The notes beneath the pieces were generated by a model, which saw only the letters and a program-made list of their open reading frames with translations, was not told the DNA's origin and ran no database searches. From Tidjanibacter massiliensis (lineage in GTDB: Bacteria; Bacteroidota; Bacteroidia; Bacteroidales; Rikenellaceae), in NCBI RefSeq assembly GCF_900104605.1, contig NZ_LT629960.1:372001-436000 (forward strand): a stretch of DNA of 64,000 bases. Reading direction: 5' to 3'. A program made the translations under genes and the position numbers. How positions within the stretch are numbered: position 1 is the first letter of the stretch; each line of letters opens with the position of its first letter. Below are positions 36,429 to 46,236 of the stretch, piece by piece.

Positions 36429-36578
36429 CTACAAATCACGCGACCTGCCCAGCAAAAGGCGGGAAATTATCGAACAAAGATACTATTTTCCGCAGGGATT
36501 TCCCTCCGGTCCTTCCGAGTACACCCGAATCCGGCCGCAGTCCGGTGCGGGGAGCGGATGCGATAAATCCTCCGGGCG

Positions 36579-36610
36579 TTTCCGAATCCCGCCGTAAAAA
36601 CGTAACTTTG
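36579..36610 (+). promoter_or_regulatory. Promoter of ruvX-def
   Basis: TTTC (36579-36582), 20 bases, TAACTTTG (36603-36610). The -7 box lies only 8 bases before the ruvX ATG, so the leader must be very short or absent. Confidence 0.55.
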
Positions 36611-36618
36611 CAGGCGGT

Positions 36619-37053
36619 ATGGGACGGATACTTGCCATAGACTACGGTACGAAACGCACCGGTATAGCGGTGAGCGACCCGCAGCGCATCATCGCCGGCG
36701 GACTCGACACCTTGCCGACGGCGCAGCTCATGCCGTGGCTTGCGGAGTATGTCGCCTCCGAAGGAGTCGATATTATCGTGGTGGGGCTTCCCGTGCGGAC
36801 GGACGGCTCTCCGAGCGATACGCATGCGGCGGCCGGCGGATTGGCCAGGAGGCTTGCGGAGCGGTTTCCCGCCGTGCGGGTAGTGATGTTTGACGAGCGG
36901 TTCACCTCCGTGCTGGCCCATCGGGCGATGCTGGACGGCGGCATGAAGCGGATGCAGCGGCGCGACAAGGCTGCGGTAGACCGGATAAGCGCTACCATTC
37001 TGCTGCAGGGGTTCATGGAGAGCCGCATGTATGAAGAGATGAAAAACAGATAG
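36619..37053 (+). CDS. ruvX: Putative pre-16S rRNA nuclease/Holliday junction resolvase YqgF
   Basis: A 144-aa RNase H-fold protein. Motifs: LAIDYGTKRTGIAVSD (Asp near 7), VGLPVRTDG and FDERFTSV (Glu near 94), DRISATILLQG (Asp near 118). YqgF matures 16S rRNA in E. coli. def starts 7 bases downstream. A very short or absent leader is suggested by the promoter box. Confidence 0.93.
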   Translation: MGRILAIDYGTKRTGIAVSDPQRIIAGGLDTLPTAQLMPWLAEYVASEGVDIIVVGLPVRTDGSPSDTHAAAGGLARRLAERFPAVRVVMFDERFTSVLAHRAMLDGGMKRMQRRDKAAVDRISATILLQGFMESRMYEEMKNR

Positions 37054-37060
37054 AAGTCTT

Positions 37061-37618
37061 ATGATATATCCTATTTACATATACGGTTCTCCCGTATTGC
37101 GGGAGGAGTGCATGGAGGTGGAACGGGAGTATCCCGAACTGGAAAAGCTGGTGTCGGACATGTTCGACACGATGTATGCGTCGGAAGGGGTGGGGCTTGC
37201 CGCTCCTCAAATCGGCAAGTCGCTGCGGCTGTTCGTCGTGGATACTTCGCCGTTCGGTCAGTATGACCCGTCGGCGGCCGGTTACAAAAGGGTGTTCGTC
37301 AATCCGGAGATAACGGAGGAATCGGACGAGGAGGTGCTTATGAACGAGGGGTGCCTTTCGCTGCCGGGGCTGCACGAGGATGTCTACCGTCCGGAGAAGA
37401 TTCGGATACGCTATTTCGACGAGCGGTTTCAGGAGCACGAGGAGGTGCTCGAAGGATGGCCGGCCCGGGCGGTGCAGCACGAATACGACCACATCGAGGG
37501 CATTGTTTTCACCGACCGCTTGGCTCCGCTGCGCAAGACGCTCGTGAGGAATAAGCTGAATGCGATGGCGAAAGGCAAATACGAGGCAGCCTACCGTACG
37601 AAACAGACGAAAAAGTAG
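37061..37618 (+). CDS. def: Peptide deformylase
   Basis: A 185-aa metal hydrolase that removes the formyl group from new proteins. The three motifs are present: GVGLAAPQIG (near 44), EGCLSLPG (near 96, Cys metal ligand) and QHEYDHIEG (near 138, the two His ligands). It is 7 bases from ruvX, a pairing common in Bacteroidota. Confidence 0.96.
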   Translation: MIYPIYIYGSPVLREECMEVEREYPELEKLVSDMFDTMYASEGVGLAAPQIGKSLRLFVVDTSPFGQYDPSAAGYKRVFVNPEITEESDEEVLMNEGCLSLPGLHEDVYRPEKIRIRYFDERFQEHEEVLEGWPARAVQHEYDHIEGIVFTDRLAPLRKTLVRNKLNAMAKGKYEAAYRTKQTKK

Positions 37619-37740
37619 CTCCGGAAGGGCCGTACGGAATCCCTGCCGTTGGATGACCGTCCTGCGCAAAGGGGAACCGGCAGTGCCGGTGACCGCACGG
37701 AACCTTATCCCTTGGCGGCTTTGGAGATGCCCGAAACCCG

Positions 37741-37775
37741 GCGGCATTCCGGCATGTGGAAAGCCGGAATGCCGC
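37741..37775. terminator. Hairpin between def and the FadR-type regulator
   Basis: A perfect 13-bp stem (37741-37753 with 37763-37775) lies between convergent genes. It lacks a T tract on either side. Confidence 0.5.
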
Positions 37776-37794
37776 CGGTGTCGGAGACGGCCCG

Positions 37795-38538
37795 TCAGAG
37801 AGCAGCTTCGATGATTTCCCTGATAAGCCCTTCAGCGTCTGTCCTCGTCCGTTTGAGGTAATCCTTGTAGAGGTCGAAATGGTGCTTCAGTGCCTCTTTG
37901 TAGCCTTCCGTGTCGCCGGCCTTGATGCGTTCCAGCAAGTCGCGGTGCGTGACCAGTTTGCCTTTCGCCGCGAGTTCGGCCCGGCGCGTCTCGAACATGG
38001 GCTTGTGTTGTTCTACGACATATTCGAGTACGGGAATGATGAGCGTCTGGAATTCCGTCATCATCTTGTTTCCCATGTTTTCATACAGTTTCCGGTGAAA
38101 ACCGGTCAAGTACGGGTCGCCGAAACGCTCTTCGTTCTCTACTAACTGTTCCAGTTCGGCGATATCCTGCGGGGAGAGCAGGTTGATGACGAGGTCGGCC
38201 GAACCGAGTTCGAGAATTATCCTCATCTCGAAAATGTCGCGCAGGGTCGTTTCGCTCATCAGGAGCGGGTTCATGCTGCGGCGGAGGCTCGCCAGCAGCG
38301 AGGGTTCGGCGAGCGTCATGCCGCGTTTGGTGCGCGACTGAATCATGCCCGTCATCTTGAAACGGCTGAGCGCTTCCCGCAGGACGGTACGGCCTATGCC
38401 GAGCGATGCGGCGAGTTCGTTTTCGTTGGGGATGCTGCTGCCCGGACGCAATCCCTGTTCCTTGAAGTATTGAATCAACTTCTCTTCCACCTGGTCTACG
38501 AGGGTGTATCCGCTTCTGTCAATCCGAAGGCTATCCAT
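37795..38538 (-). CDS. FadR-subfamily GntR transcription regulator
   Basis: A 247-aa regulator. The winged helix (about 10-78) contains IPNENELAASLGIGRTVLREALSRFKMTGM and the GntR wing; the FCD effector domain (about 95-235) is all-helical with DIFEMRIILELGSADL, FHRKLYENMGN and HRDLLERIKAGD, whose His and Asp usually bind a metal for carboxylate ligands. It is divergent from the aminotransferase-acyl-CoA synthetase-oleate hydratase group, which suggests it controls that group in response to an organic acid or acyl compound. The effector is unknown. Confidence 0.88.
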   Translation of the reverse strand: MDSLRIDRSGYTLVDQVEEKLIQYFKEQGLRPGSSIPNENELAASLGIGRTVLREALSRFKMTGMIQSRTKRGMTLAEPSLLASLRRSMNPLLMSETTLRDIFEMRIILELGSADLVINLLSPQDIAELEQLVENEERFGDPYLTGFHRKLYENMGNKMMTEFQTLIIPVLEYVVEQHKPMFETRRAELAAKGKLVTHRDLLERIKAGDTEGYKEALKHHFDLYKDYLKRTRTDAEGLIREIIEAAL

Positions 38539-38859
38539 ACTACTAAATTGTTAATTGGGGTGTCGTACAAAAAAGGAAAATTCATTACAAATATAATTGT
38601 TTTGGCGTTAATGCCGTAAAATACGGATTAAATATTATTTGTATTTCGTTCGCCGGATTTGTCCTGTTTTTGTTTTTTCCTGTTCATTGTTCGGGTATCT
38701 TGTTCCTTGTTAGTCTGTTGTGTTTATTTTGCCCGTCGCGGCACCCTTTCCGTAACGGAAAAGGCGCAGGGCGGTGGCCCGACGACTGCTTCCTTTATGC
38801 GATATTATTATCTTTATAAGGTTTCAGGCGGAAAATTGAAATAATGTTCGCCCGAAAAG
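38539..38859. promoter_or_regulatory. Divergent control region with palindromes
   Basis: This AT-rich region of about 320 bases separates the FadR-type gene from the aminotransferase. It holds no gene I recognise. Palindromes that could be operators: near-perfect GGCGTTAATGCC (38604-38615), CCGTA-AAA-TACGG (38614-38626) and TTTCCGT-A-ACGGAAA (38747-38761). A TATATTTG -7 box for the regulator lies on the minus strand at 38588-38595, next to the first two palindromes. A second plus-strand TATCTTTA lies at 38809-38816. Confidence 0.5.
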
Positions 38860-38891
38860 TTTGTATCTGATATAAATAGTTCCTATTTTTG
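38860..38891 (+). promoter_or_regulatory. Promoter of the aminotransferase operon
   Basis: TTTG (38860-38863), 20 bases, TATTTTTG (38884-38891). The start codon follows 25 bases later. Confidence 0.75.
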
Positions 38892-38916
38892 GAAAATCTA
38901 AAACTTTAATATCATC

Positions 38917-40230
38917 ATGAAGAACACCCTGATAGAGCCGTCCGTAGTCCGGGCGGCCATGGAACAGTTTGATGTTACAGACCTTAACAACGGCTCCATA
39001 AGACAGATAGGCGGGATAGTGAAGACCATCGAAGAGCGTACGGGCGAAGAGTTCGTCCACCTCGAGATGGGCGTGCCGGGCCTGCCGCCCGAAAAGGTGG
39101 GTATCGCGGCCGAACACGCCGCGCTGGACGCCGGCGTCGCATCCATCTATCCGGAGATGCCGGGTATCCCCGAACTGAAATACGAGTCGTCCCGTTTTCT
39201 GAAGGCATTCGTCGATGCGGATATTTCGCCGGAAGGGTGCCTGCCCACCGTAGGTTCCATGCAGGGTGCGTTTGCGGCTTTCACGCTCTGTTCGCAAATA
39301 GACCCGAAAAAGGATACCATTCTTTATATAGACCCCGGTTTTTCGGTACAGAAGACGCAGGCCGACGTAATAGGGGTGAAGCGGGAGGCGTTCGACCTCT
39401 ATGACTACCGGGCCGAGAAGCTGGGACCGAAACTGGAGAGCTACCTCGCCAAAGGCAACATAGCCGCCATCATCTACTCCAACCCCAACAATCCGACGTG
39501 GATGTGTCTCACGGATTCGGAACTGAAGACCATCGGCGAGCTGGCCGCCAGGTACGATACGATTGTCATCGAAGACCTTGCCTACATGGCGATGGATTTC
39601 CGTCGCGACCTGAGCAAGCCTTTCCAGCCACCCTATCAGGCGAGTGTCTCCAAATATACCGACAACTACATCATCCTGATGAGTGCCTCGAAGATATTCA
39701 GCTATGCGGGTCAGCGCATCGCCGTGATGGCTATCTCCGATGCGCTCTACAAGCGGCCCTACGAGGCGCTGAAGGAGCGTTACGGTCTGGCCAAGTTCGG
39801 GCCGGTCATGCTACAGCGCATCCTCTACTGCCTCTCGTCGGGTACGGCGCATACTCCTCAGTACGCTTTGGCCGCCATGCTCAAGGCAGCCAACGACGGC
39901 GAACTCGATTTCGTGGAAGAGGTGAAAGAGTACGGCCGGCGCACGGAGAAGATGAAGGAGATATTCGAGCGGAACGGATTCCACATCGTTTATGACCGCG
40001 ACCTCGACCAGCCGCTGAGCGATGGTTTCTTCTTTACGGTGGGATACAAGGATGTAGAGGGGGGAGAACTGCTTCGCCTGCTGCTTCACTACGGTATCAG
40101 CGCCATCGTGCTTTCGACGACCGGAAGTCTCCAGCAGGGATTGCGCGTCTGCTCCTCTACCATCAGGCCGCACCACTACGCGATGCTCGACGAGCGGCTG
40201 CGCATGTTTAACGAGAATTACGGAAAGTAG
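38917..40230 (+). CDS. Aminotransferase class I/II, substrate unknown
   Basis: A 437-aa PLP enzyme of fold type I. PLP-binding residues are clear: SNPNNPT (about 188-194), Asp220 and Tyr223 in IEDLAYM, Lys259 in SASKIFSYAGQR and Arg267. The C-terminal Arg in LRVCSSTIRP probably binds the substrate carboxylate. It belongs to the general aspartate/alanine aminotransferase family. The unusual context is acyl-CoA synthetase and oleate hydratase downstream. A promoter lies directly upstream. Confidence 0.87.
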   Translation: MKNTLIEPSVVRAAMEQFDVTDLNNGSIRQIGGIVKTIEERTGEEFVHLEMGVPGLPPEKVGIAAEHAALDAGVASIYPEMPGIPELKYESSRFLKAFVDADISPEGCLPTVGSMQGAFAAFTLCSQIDPKKDTILYIDPGFSVQKTQADVIGVKREAFDLYDYRAEKLGPKLESYLAKGNIAAIIYSNPNNPTWMCLTDSELKTIGELAARYDTIVIEDLAYMAMDFRRDLSKPFQPPYQASVSKYTDNYIILMSASKIFSYAGQRIAVMAISDALYKRPYEALKERYGLAKFGPVMLQRILYCLSSGTAHTPQYALAAMLKAANDGELDFVEEVKEYGRRTEKMKEIFERNGFHIVYDRDLDQPLSDGFFFTVGYKDVEGGELLRLLLHYGISAIVLSTTGSLQQGLRVCSSTIRPHHYAMLDERLRMFNENYGK

Positions 40231-40328
40231 AGGCCGAAATCCGGCAGGATGTTTGTTGTCCGGTGGCAGGGCCTTTTTCGGCAGGTGCGCTCCCTGCCGG
40301 AAAGATGAGAGAAAAAGCATTTGTTGAT

Positions 40329-42386
40329 ATGATAAACGAGAAACTGTTCAATCCGTCCGGTGTCGTCGTGGTAGGCGGCTCGGACGACGTAAACAAACCC
40401 GGCGGCGCCGTGCTGCGCAACCTGTTGCAGAGCCCTTTCAAAGGGCAGACCTATGTGGTCAATCCGAAAGCAGACAGCGTGCAGGGCGTGAAGTCCTGCC
40501 ACACGGTGGAGGAGCTTCCGCAGGTGGATTGCGCCATCATCGCCATTGCCGCCAAATATTGCCTCCATGCGGTGGAGGTTCTCGCCAAAGAGAAAGGTAC
40601 CCGCGCGTTCGTCATCCTTTCGGCCGGTTTCGGGGAGGAGAACAAGGAGGGTGCAGCGCTCGAACGCCGTATCGTGGAGGTAATCGATTCGGTGGGCGGG
40701 GCACTGATAGGGCCCAACTGCACGGGTATCCTGACCACGAATTACAACGGTTCGTTCACCTCGCCCGTCCCGCAGCTCGACCCCAAAGGGGTGGATTTCA
40801 TCTCGGGCTCGGGGGCGACGGCCATCTTCATTGTGGACAACGGCATGAGGAAAGGGCTGAAGTTCAACAGTGTCTGGTCTGTGGGCAACTCGGCGCAGAT
40901 AGGCGTGGAGGAGGCCCTCGAATACCTCGACGAGTCGTTCGATTCGGAGCACAGTTCGCGCATCAAGCTGCTTTATATCGAAAGCATCAACAATCCGGAG
41001 AAGTTCCTGCGTCACGCCGCGTCGCTGATACGCAAAGGATGCCGGATAGCCGCCGTCAAATCGGGCAGTTCCGAGGCCGGCGGCCGGGCCGCTTCGTCGC
41101 ATACCGGTGCGCTCGCCAGTCCCGATATCGCGGTGGATGCCCTGTTCCGCAAGGCGGGCATCGTGCGCTGTAGCGGCCGCGAGGAGCTGACTACGGTGGC
41201 CGGGATATTCATGTACCCCGAGCTTAAGGGGCGCAACATCGCCATCGTCACCCATGCGGGCGGACCGGCCGTGATGCTGACCGATGCGCTTTCCAACGGA
41301 AAACTGGAGGTGCCCCACATCGAGGGGCCGAAGGCGGCCGAGCTGCTGGGCAAACTCTTTCCCGGTTCTTCGGTCGGCAATCCGATAGATTTTCTGGCAA
41401 CGGGTACGGCCGAGCAGCTCGGTTATATCCTTGATGCGTGCGAGAACGATTTTGAGGAAATCGACGGTATCGCGGTGATATTCGGCAGTCCGGGACTCTT
41501 CCCTATATACGATGTCTATGCGCTGCTGGCCGAGAAGATACGTACCTCTAAGAAGCCGATATTTCCGATATTCCCCTCTTACGGATGGGTGAAGGGCGAG
41601 ATAGAAGAGTTCGTTCGGAACGGCGGCGTCTATTTCCCGGACGAGGTGCTGTTCGGCAATGCGCTCGCCAAGGTGTACAATACGCCGCGTGTGGAGCCGG
41701 AGGATGCCCAGTTCCCGTGCGTGGATGTGGAGCGTATCCGGAGTGTCATCAACGGTGCCGGAAACGGTTACCTTTCTCCCGACCGTATCCACGACCTGCT
41801 TGATGCGGCGGGTATCGCCCGCGCGAAAGAGGGAACGGCCGACAGCGAGGCGGAGTGTCTGGAGCTGGCCCGCGAGATAGGGTTCCCGTTGGTGATGAAG
41901 GTCGTCGGTCCGGTGCATAAGTCCGATGTGGGCGGTGTGGTACTCAATGTGCGGGACGAGGAGACGGTCGTACGCGAATTCCGCCGCATGATGCAGATTA
42001 AGGATACCTATGCCGTGATGCTCGCCCAGCAGCTCCGCGGAACGGAGGTCTTCATCGGAGCGAAGCGCGAGGGTGGTTTCGGCCACATTGTGATGTGCGG
42101 TCTGGGTGGTATTTTCATCGAGGTGCTGAAAGACGTGAACGTGGGACTCGCTCCCGTTTCGCCGGACGAGGCGCGTGCGATGATACGCGGCCTGAAATCC
42201 TATAAGATTATACAGGGTGTCCGCGGACAGGAACCGGTCAATGAAGAGAAGTTCGTGGAGGCCGTCGTGCGTGTTTCGATGCTCGTGCGCACCGCCCCGG
42301 AGATATTCGAGATGGACCTGAATCCGCTGCTTGGCAACCGCGACGAGGTCGTGGCGGTGGATGCCCGCATCAGGATAGAGAAATAG
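40329..42386 (+). CDS. ADP-forming acyl-CoA synthetase (acetate-CoA ligase-like)
   Basis: A 685-aa protein with the three parts of ADP-forming acyl-CoA synthetases: a CoA-binding Rossmann domain (about 5-130; VVVVGGSDDVNKPGG), a ligase domain with the phospho-His region (about 140-440), and an ATP-grasp domain (about 460-680; GFPLVMKVVGPVHKSDVGGV). These enzymes interconvert acyl-CoA + ADP + Pi with acid + CoA + ATP. I prefer the ATG at 40329 (MINEKLFNPS), which fits relatives, over 40305. It follows the aminotransferase by 98 bases on the same strand. It could convert an acyl-CoA made from an amino acid-derived keto acid, saving ATP. Confidence 0.88.
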   Translation: MINEKLFNPSGVVVVGGSDDVNKPGGAVLRNLLQSPFKGQTYVVNPKADSVQGVKSCHTVEELPQVDCAIIAIAAKYCLHAVEVLAKEKGTRAFVILSAGFGEENKEGAALERRIVEVIDSVGGALIGPNCTGILTTNYNGSFTSPVPQLDPKGVDFISGSGATAIFIVDNGMRKGLKFNSVWSVGNSAQIGVEEALEYLDESFDSEHSSRIKLLYIESINNPEKFLRHAASLIRKGCRIAAVKSGSSEAGGRAASSHTGALASPDIAVDALFRKAGIVRCSGREELTTVAGIFMYPELKGRNIAIVTHAGGPAVMLTDALSNGKLEVPHIEGPKAAELLGKLFPGSSVGNPIDFLATGTAEQLGYILDACENDFEEIDGIAVIFGSPGLFPIYDVYALLAEKIRTSKKPIFPIFPSYGWVKGEIEEFVRNGGVYFPDEVLFGNALAKVYNTPRVEPEDAQFPCVDVERIRSVINGAGNGYLSPDRIHDLLDAAGIARAKEGTADSEAECLELAREIGFPLVMKVVGPVHKSDVGGVVLNVRDEETVVREFRRMMQIKDTYAVMLAQQLRGTEVFIGAKREGGFGHIVMCGLGGIFIEVLKDVNVGLAPVSPDEARAMIRGLKSYKIIQGVRGQEPVNEEKFVEAVVRVSMLVRTAPEIFEMDLNPLLGNRDEVVAVDARIRIEK

Positions 42387-42420
42387 TTCTCAATTCCTAT
42401 ATTAATTATATATTATGTAG

Positions 42421-42449
42421 AAGCCGGGCCGCCTGAAGCGGCCCGGCTT
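42421..42449 (+). terminator. Hairpin after the acyl-CoA synthetase gene
   Basis: A perfect 12-bp stem (42421-42432 with 42438-42449, loop CTGAA). The T tract is poor, so some read-through into oleate hydratase is possible. Confidence 0.6.
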
Positions 42450-42710
42450 GTCGTATGATGGAAAGAGGAGACCATGGCGGGGCCGGACGCGATTGGGGCG
42501 GTGTCGGTCGCCTCGTTTTTCCGGAATGTTGCGGATAACGGAGCCGCCGGCAGGGAATGGCTTGAGTTTTGCAAAGGATAAGGCTGTATCGGATTGCAGC
42601 CGTCGGTACCGCCTGTCGGGACGTGCGGACTCCGCACTTCGGTTTTCCGGGAGTGTGCACCGGATGAACGGAACCAATTTATTCACTGAATTATTAAAAC
42701 AAGCAAAGTT
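42450..42710 (+). other. Intergenic stretch before oleate hydratase
   Basis: About 260 bases with no recognised gene. I found no promoter of the usual form for oleate hydratase. It may be made by read-through from the upstream operon. Confidence 0.4.
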
Positions 42711-44480
42711 ATGTATTACAGCAATGGAAATTACGAGGCATTCGCAAGGCCGAAGAAACCTCAGGACGTAGAGAACAAATCGGCTTACCTGGTGGGTTCG
42801 GGTCTGGCTTCCCTTTCGGCGGCACTGTTTCTGGTGCGCGACGCCCAGATGCCGGGCGAGCGGATACACATTCTGGAGGAGCTGGAGCTGCCGGGCGGCA
42901 GTCTCGACGGTATCCTCGATAATACCCGCGGCTATATCATGCGCGGGGGACGGGAGATGGAGAATCATTTCGAGTGTCTGTGGGATTTGTTCCGGTCGGT
43001 ACCTTCACTGGAGGTGAAGGACGCTTCGGTGCTCGACGAATTCTATTGGCTGAACAAGGAAGACCCCAACTTTTCCAAGATGAGGGCCACGATGAACCGC
43101 GGCAAGTCGGCCCATACCGACGGCAAGTTCACCCTGACGGACAAGGCGGCCGAGGAGATTGCCCGGCTGTTCCTTACTTCGGAGGAGGAGCTCAACGACA
43201 AACGTATTTCGGATGTCTTTTCCGAAGAGTTTTTCCAGTCCAACTTCTGGCTCTACTGGCGGACGATGTTCGCCTTCGAGGAGTGGCACAGCGCCATGGA
43301 GATGCGTCGCTACATCGCCCGTTTCATCCATCACATCGGCGGACTGCCCGACCTGTCGGCGCTGAAGTTCACCCGCTACAACCAGTATGAATCGCTGGTG
43401 ATGCCGCTCGTCAAGCACCTCGAATCGAAAGGGGTGCGCTTCGAGTACGGCGTGCAGGTGAAAAACGTAATCGTTAGCAAGGCGGGCGGGAAGAAGACCG
43501 CCACCAAAATCGTCTATGAAAAGGGCGGAAGAGAGGGCGAGATAAACCTGACGGAGAACGACCTTGTGTTCGTCACGAACGGCAGCATTACGGAGAACTC
43601 TACCTATGGCGACCAAAATACCGTTCCGGTGCTCGATGCTTCGCTGGGCGGAAGTTGGAGCCTCTGGACGAATATTGCCGTACAGGACCCGGCGTTCGGC
43701 AAGCCGGAGAAGTTCTGCGGCAACATCAAGGAATCGAATTTCGTGTCGGCCACGCTGACCACGCTCGACGGACGGATTCCTCCCTATATCGAGCGGATAT
43801 GCCAGCGGGACCCGTTTGCAGGAAAGGTGGTGACGGGCGGCATCGTCTCCGTCAAGGATTCGTCGTGGCTGATGAGCTGGACGCTCAACCGCCAGCCGCA
43901 GTTCAAGAAACAGCCGGGGAACGAACTCGTCGTGTGGATATACGGCCTCTTTTCCGACCGTCCGGGCGATTACGTGAAGAAGCCGATGAAGGATTGTACC
44001 GGCATCGAGATAGCCGAGGAGTGGCTCTACCACATCGGGGTGCCGTTGGCCGAGATACACGATATGGCGGTCAATTCGGCCAATACCGTCCCCTGCATGA
44101 TGCCCTATGTGATGTCTTACTTCATGCCGCGTGCGCTGGGCGACCGTCCGGCCGTTGTGCCCGAAGGTTCGGTGAACCTTGCGTTCATCGGCAACTTCGC
44201 CGAGACGCCGCGGGATACGGTCTTCACTACGGAGTATTCCGTGCGTACGGCCATGGAGGCGGTCTATACGCTGTTGGGCGTAGACCGCGGTGTACCGGAA
44301 GTCTTCGCTTCGTGTTACGACGTGCGCATGTTGATGAACTCGGCCTCGCGTCTGATGGACGGCAAGAAACTCGCCGACATCAAGGTGCCGTTTATCGTGA
44401 GACAGCTTGAGAAGAAGGCGGTCGAGAAGAGCAGGGGTACCATTATCCACGAACTGCTGGAACAGTATGGTCTGATATGA
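42711..44480 (+). CDS. ohyA: Oleate hydratase
   Basis: A 589-aa FAD-dependent enzyme that adds water across cis double bonds of unsaturated fatty acids, giving hydroxy acids (10-hydroxystearate from oleate). The FAD Rossmann motif [14 protein letters not shown] lies at 28-41; [14 protein letters not shown] near 79 contains the conserved Glu of the active site region. The family is also known as myosin-cross-reactive antigen. The length is normal. It sits 324 bases after the acyl-CoA synthetase and ends at a strong terminator. In gut bacteria it is used to detoxify or modify host fatty acids. Confidence 0.94.
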   Translation: MYYSNGNYEAFARPKKPQDVENKSAYLVGSGLASLSAALFLVRDAQMPGERIHILEELELPGGSLDGILDNTRGYIMRGGREMENHFECLWDLFRSVPSLEVKDASVLDEFYWLNKEDPNFSKMRATMNRGKSAHTDGKFTLTDKAAEEIARLFLTSEEELNDKRISDVFSEEFFQSNFWLYWRTMFAFEEWHSAMEMRRYIARFIHHIGGLPDLSALKFTRYNQYESLVMPLVKHLESKGVRFEYGVQVKNVIVSKAGGKKTATKIVYEKGGREGEINLTENDLVFVTNGSITENSTYGDQNTVPVLDASLGGSWSLWTNIAVQDPAFGKPEKFCGNIKESNFVSATLTTLDGRIPPYIERICQRDPFAGKVVTGGIVSVKDSSWLMSWTLNRQPQFKKQPGNELVVWIYGLFSDRPGDYVKKPMKDCTGIEIAEEWLYHIGVPLAEIHDMAVNSANTVPCMMPYVMSYFMPRALGDRPAVVPEGSVNLAFIGNFAETPRDTVFTTEYSVRTAMEAVYTLLGVDRGVPEVFASCYDVRMLMNSASRLMDGKKLADIKVPFIVRQLEKKAVEKSRGTIIHELLEQYGLI

Positions 44481-44509
44481 TGCGGCGCATGCCGCATCGG
44501 ACGGAACGG

Positions 44510-44543
44510 TTACGGCGGGCAATTTTCCCGCCGTAATTTTTTT
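44510..44543 (+). terminator. Terminator of oleate hydratase
   Basis: A 10-bp stem (44510-44519 with 44527-44536) is followed by a run of seven T. Confidence 0.88.
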
Positions 44544-44582
44544 GTCCCTCCGTACCGCATCCGCTGTGAGCGGGGAGGAGTT

Positions 44583-45872
44583 TTATGACAGGGTACCGTC
44601 CGGTGCGGGGGCGGCATAGTGCACGAGCACCTTGTCGATGCGTGCACCGTCCATGTCGACTATTTCGAAACGGAAACCGTTCCAGGAGAGTGTTTCGCCG
44701 GTGGAGGGGATGTGTTTCAGCTCGTCGAGGAGGAGTCCGCTCAGGGTGTTGTATTCGTTGTCGCGGTAGAGCTCTTCGCGGTCGAACTGTTCGAGAAAGT
44801 TGTAGAACGAGCACTGTCCGTCTACCAGCCAGCTTCCGTCCTCGCGCCGTACCATCTCCGCCTCCTCGTCTTCATCCGGTACCTCGCCCACGAGGGCCTC
44901 CATCATGTCGCGGAGTGTCACGATGCCCAGCACGTCGCCGAATTCGTCGATGATGAAGCCGTAGGCCGAATTGGTACGCTTGAACTCTTCGAGCGCTTCA
45001 TAGACGCTCTGGTTCTCGGGAAGACAGTTGGCCGGTTTCAGAATGGAGGACAGACGGAAATCCGGCCGGTGAATGTTACCGAAGAGGTCTTTCATGTGTG
45101 CCGCGCCGGCCAGTTCGTCCGGCCGGCCGTCGGAGACGGGATAGACGTCGTGCATGTCGGCGCATACCTTGCGCAGTATCTCTTCGGCGGAGTCGTTCGT
45201 GTCGAGCCACACCAGTTCGCTGCGGTGTGTCATGATGGAGTCAACGTCCCGGTCGCCGAGGCTGAAGACGCGCTCCACGATGTCGTGCTCGACGGCCTGG
45301 ACCTCGCCCGTGTCCATGCCTTCGCGGACGATGGCCTTAATCTCCTCCTCCGTCACTTTGTTTTCGCTCTCTTTGAGCCCTATTGCTTTGGTCACCAGTG
45401 CCGTGCTCTTGGAAAGCAACCATACCAGCGGCGCGGCCACAAGCGACAGCGCCTTCATGGGCCTTGCCACGGCTTTCGATACTTTTTCCGCCATGGCCAT
45501 GCCGATGCGTTTCGGGACGAGCTCCCCGAAGATGAGCGTCAGGTAGGTGACGGCGATGACGATAACCGTTTTGGCGATGCCGTAAGCGTATGGGGCCAAC
45601 ATCTCCGCGCGTGCGATGACGACCGCGAAGTCGGCGGCGAAAGCTTCGCCCGAATAGAGACCGGTCAGAATGCCGATGAGCGTGATGCCGATTTGTACGG
45701 TGGACAGGAACCTGTCCGGTTCGCCGGAGAGTGCGAGAGCTGCGCGGGCGGGCTTGCTGCCGCTGCGGGCTTCCGTCTCCAGCCTCGACCTGCGCGCCGA
45801 TACCAATGCTATCTCGGACATCGAAAGGATGCCGTTCAGAACAATCAGCAGCAGGATGATAACGATTTCCAT
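44583..45872 (-). CDS. CNNM/CorC-type membrane protein (hemolysin family)
   Basis: A 429-aa protein with an N-terminal DUF21/CNNM transmembrane domain (about 1-190; three to four helices and FGELVPKRIG). A CBS-domain pair follows (about 205-325; DIMMEAL and SDGRPDELA region), then a C-terminal CorC_HlyC domain (about 340-425). Family members are linked to magnesium or sodium export, and the hemolysin name is historical. It is monocistronic. Convergent with oleate hydratase. Confidence 0.92.
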   Translation of the reverse strand: MEIVIILLLIVLNGILSMSEIALVSARRSRLETEARSGSKPARAALALSGEPDRFLSTVQIGITLIGILTGLYSGEAFAADFAVVIARAEMLAPYAYGIAKTVIVIAVTYLTLIFGELVPKRIGMAMAEKVSKAVARPMKALSLVAAPLVWLLSKSTALVTKAIGLKESENKVTEEEIKAIVREGMDTGEVQAVEHDIVERVFSLGDRDVDSIMTHRSELVWLDTNDSAEEILRKVCADMHDVYPVSDGRPDELAGAAHMKDLFGNIHRPDFRLSSILKPANCLPENQSVYEALEEFKRTNSAYGFIIDEFGDVLGIVTLRDMMEALVGEVPDEDEEAEMVRREDGSWLVDGQCSFYNFLEQFDREELYRDNEYNTLSGLLLDELKHIPSTGETLSWNGFRFEIVDMDGARIDKVLVHYAAPAPDGTLS

Positions 45873-46200
45873 AGTTGATTTGAAAATGAATGATACGGTC
45901 GTTGTTTCTGTTCGGTGCGGCGGGGAAGAGTGTGTGACGGGCCGGTGCCGCAGGCCGGAGGCCTCGTCACTCTTTCAGTACGGTATGCAGGATGTTGATT
46001 CGGATGCGAAGCAGACCGTGCATCCGCCTGGCGGCGGTGCGGAGAGAGGAACCGGTCACTTCGGTTTTCTGTGGTATCCGTAAACGAAAACCCGGAAACC
46101 GGTTCGGTTCCGGTTCCGGCTGCTGGCCCTCCTGTATGTTCTCTCGGTGTTTTGCGGCTGCTGTAATTTTGAAAACGACAAATCAACGCATCGTACATTG
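45873..46200. other. Intergenic stretch
   Basis: Sequence between the CNNM gene and the candidate small RNA at 46237. Reading frames are short and unlike proteins I know. It probably holds the CNNM gene promoter, but I did not find a consensus match. Confidence 0.4.
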
Positions 46201-46231
46201 TTTTCGTATGCGAATATCGGAAATATTTTTC
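46201..46231 (+). promoter_or_regulatory. Possible promoter of the candidate small RNA
   Basis: TTTT (46201-46204), 19 bases, TATTTTTC (46224-46231). It is a plausible but imperfect match; there is no gene between it and the terminator at 46297-46326. Confidence 0.45.
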
Positions 46232-46236
46232 GGATA

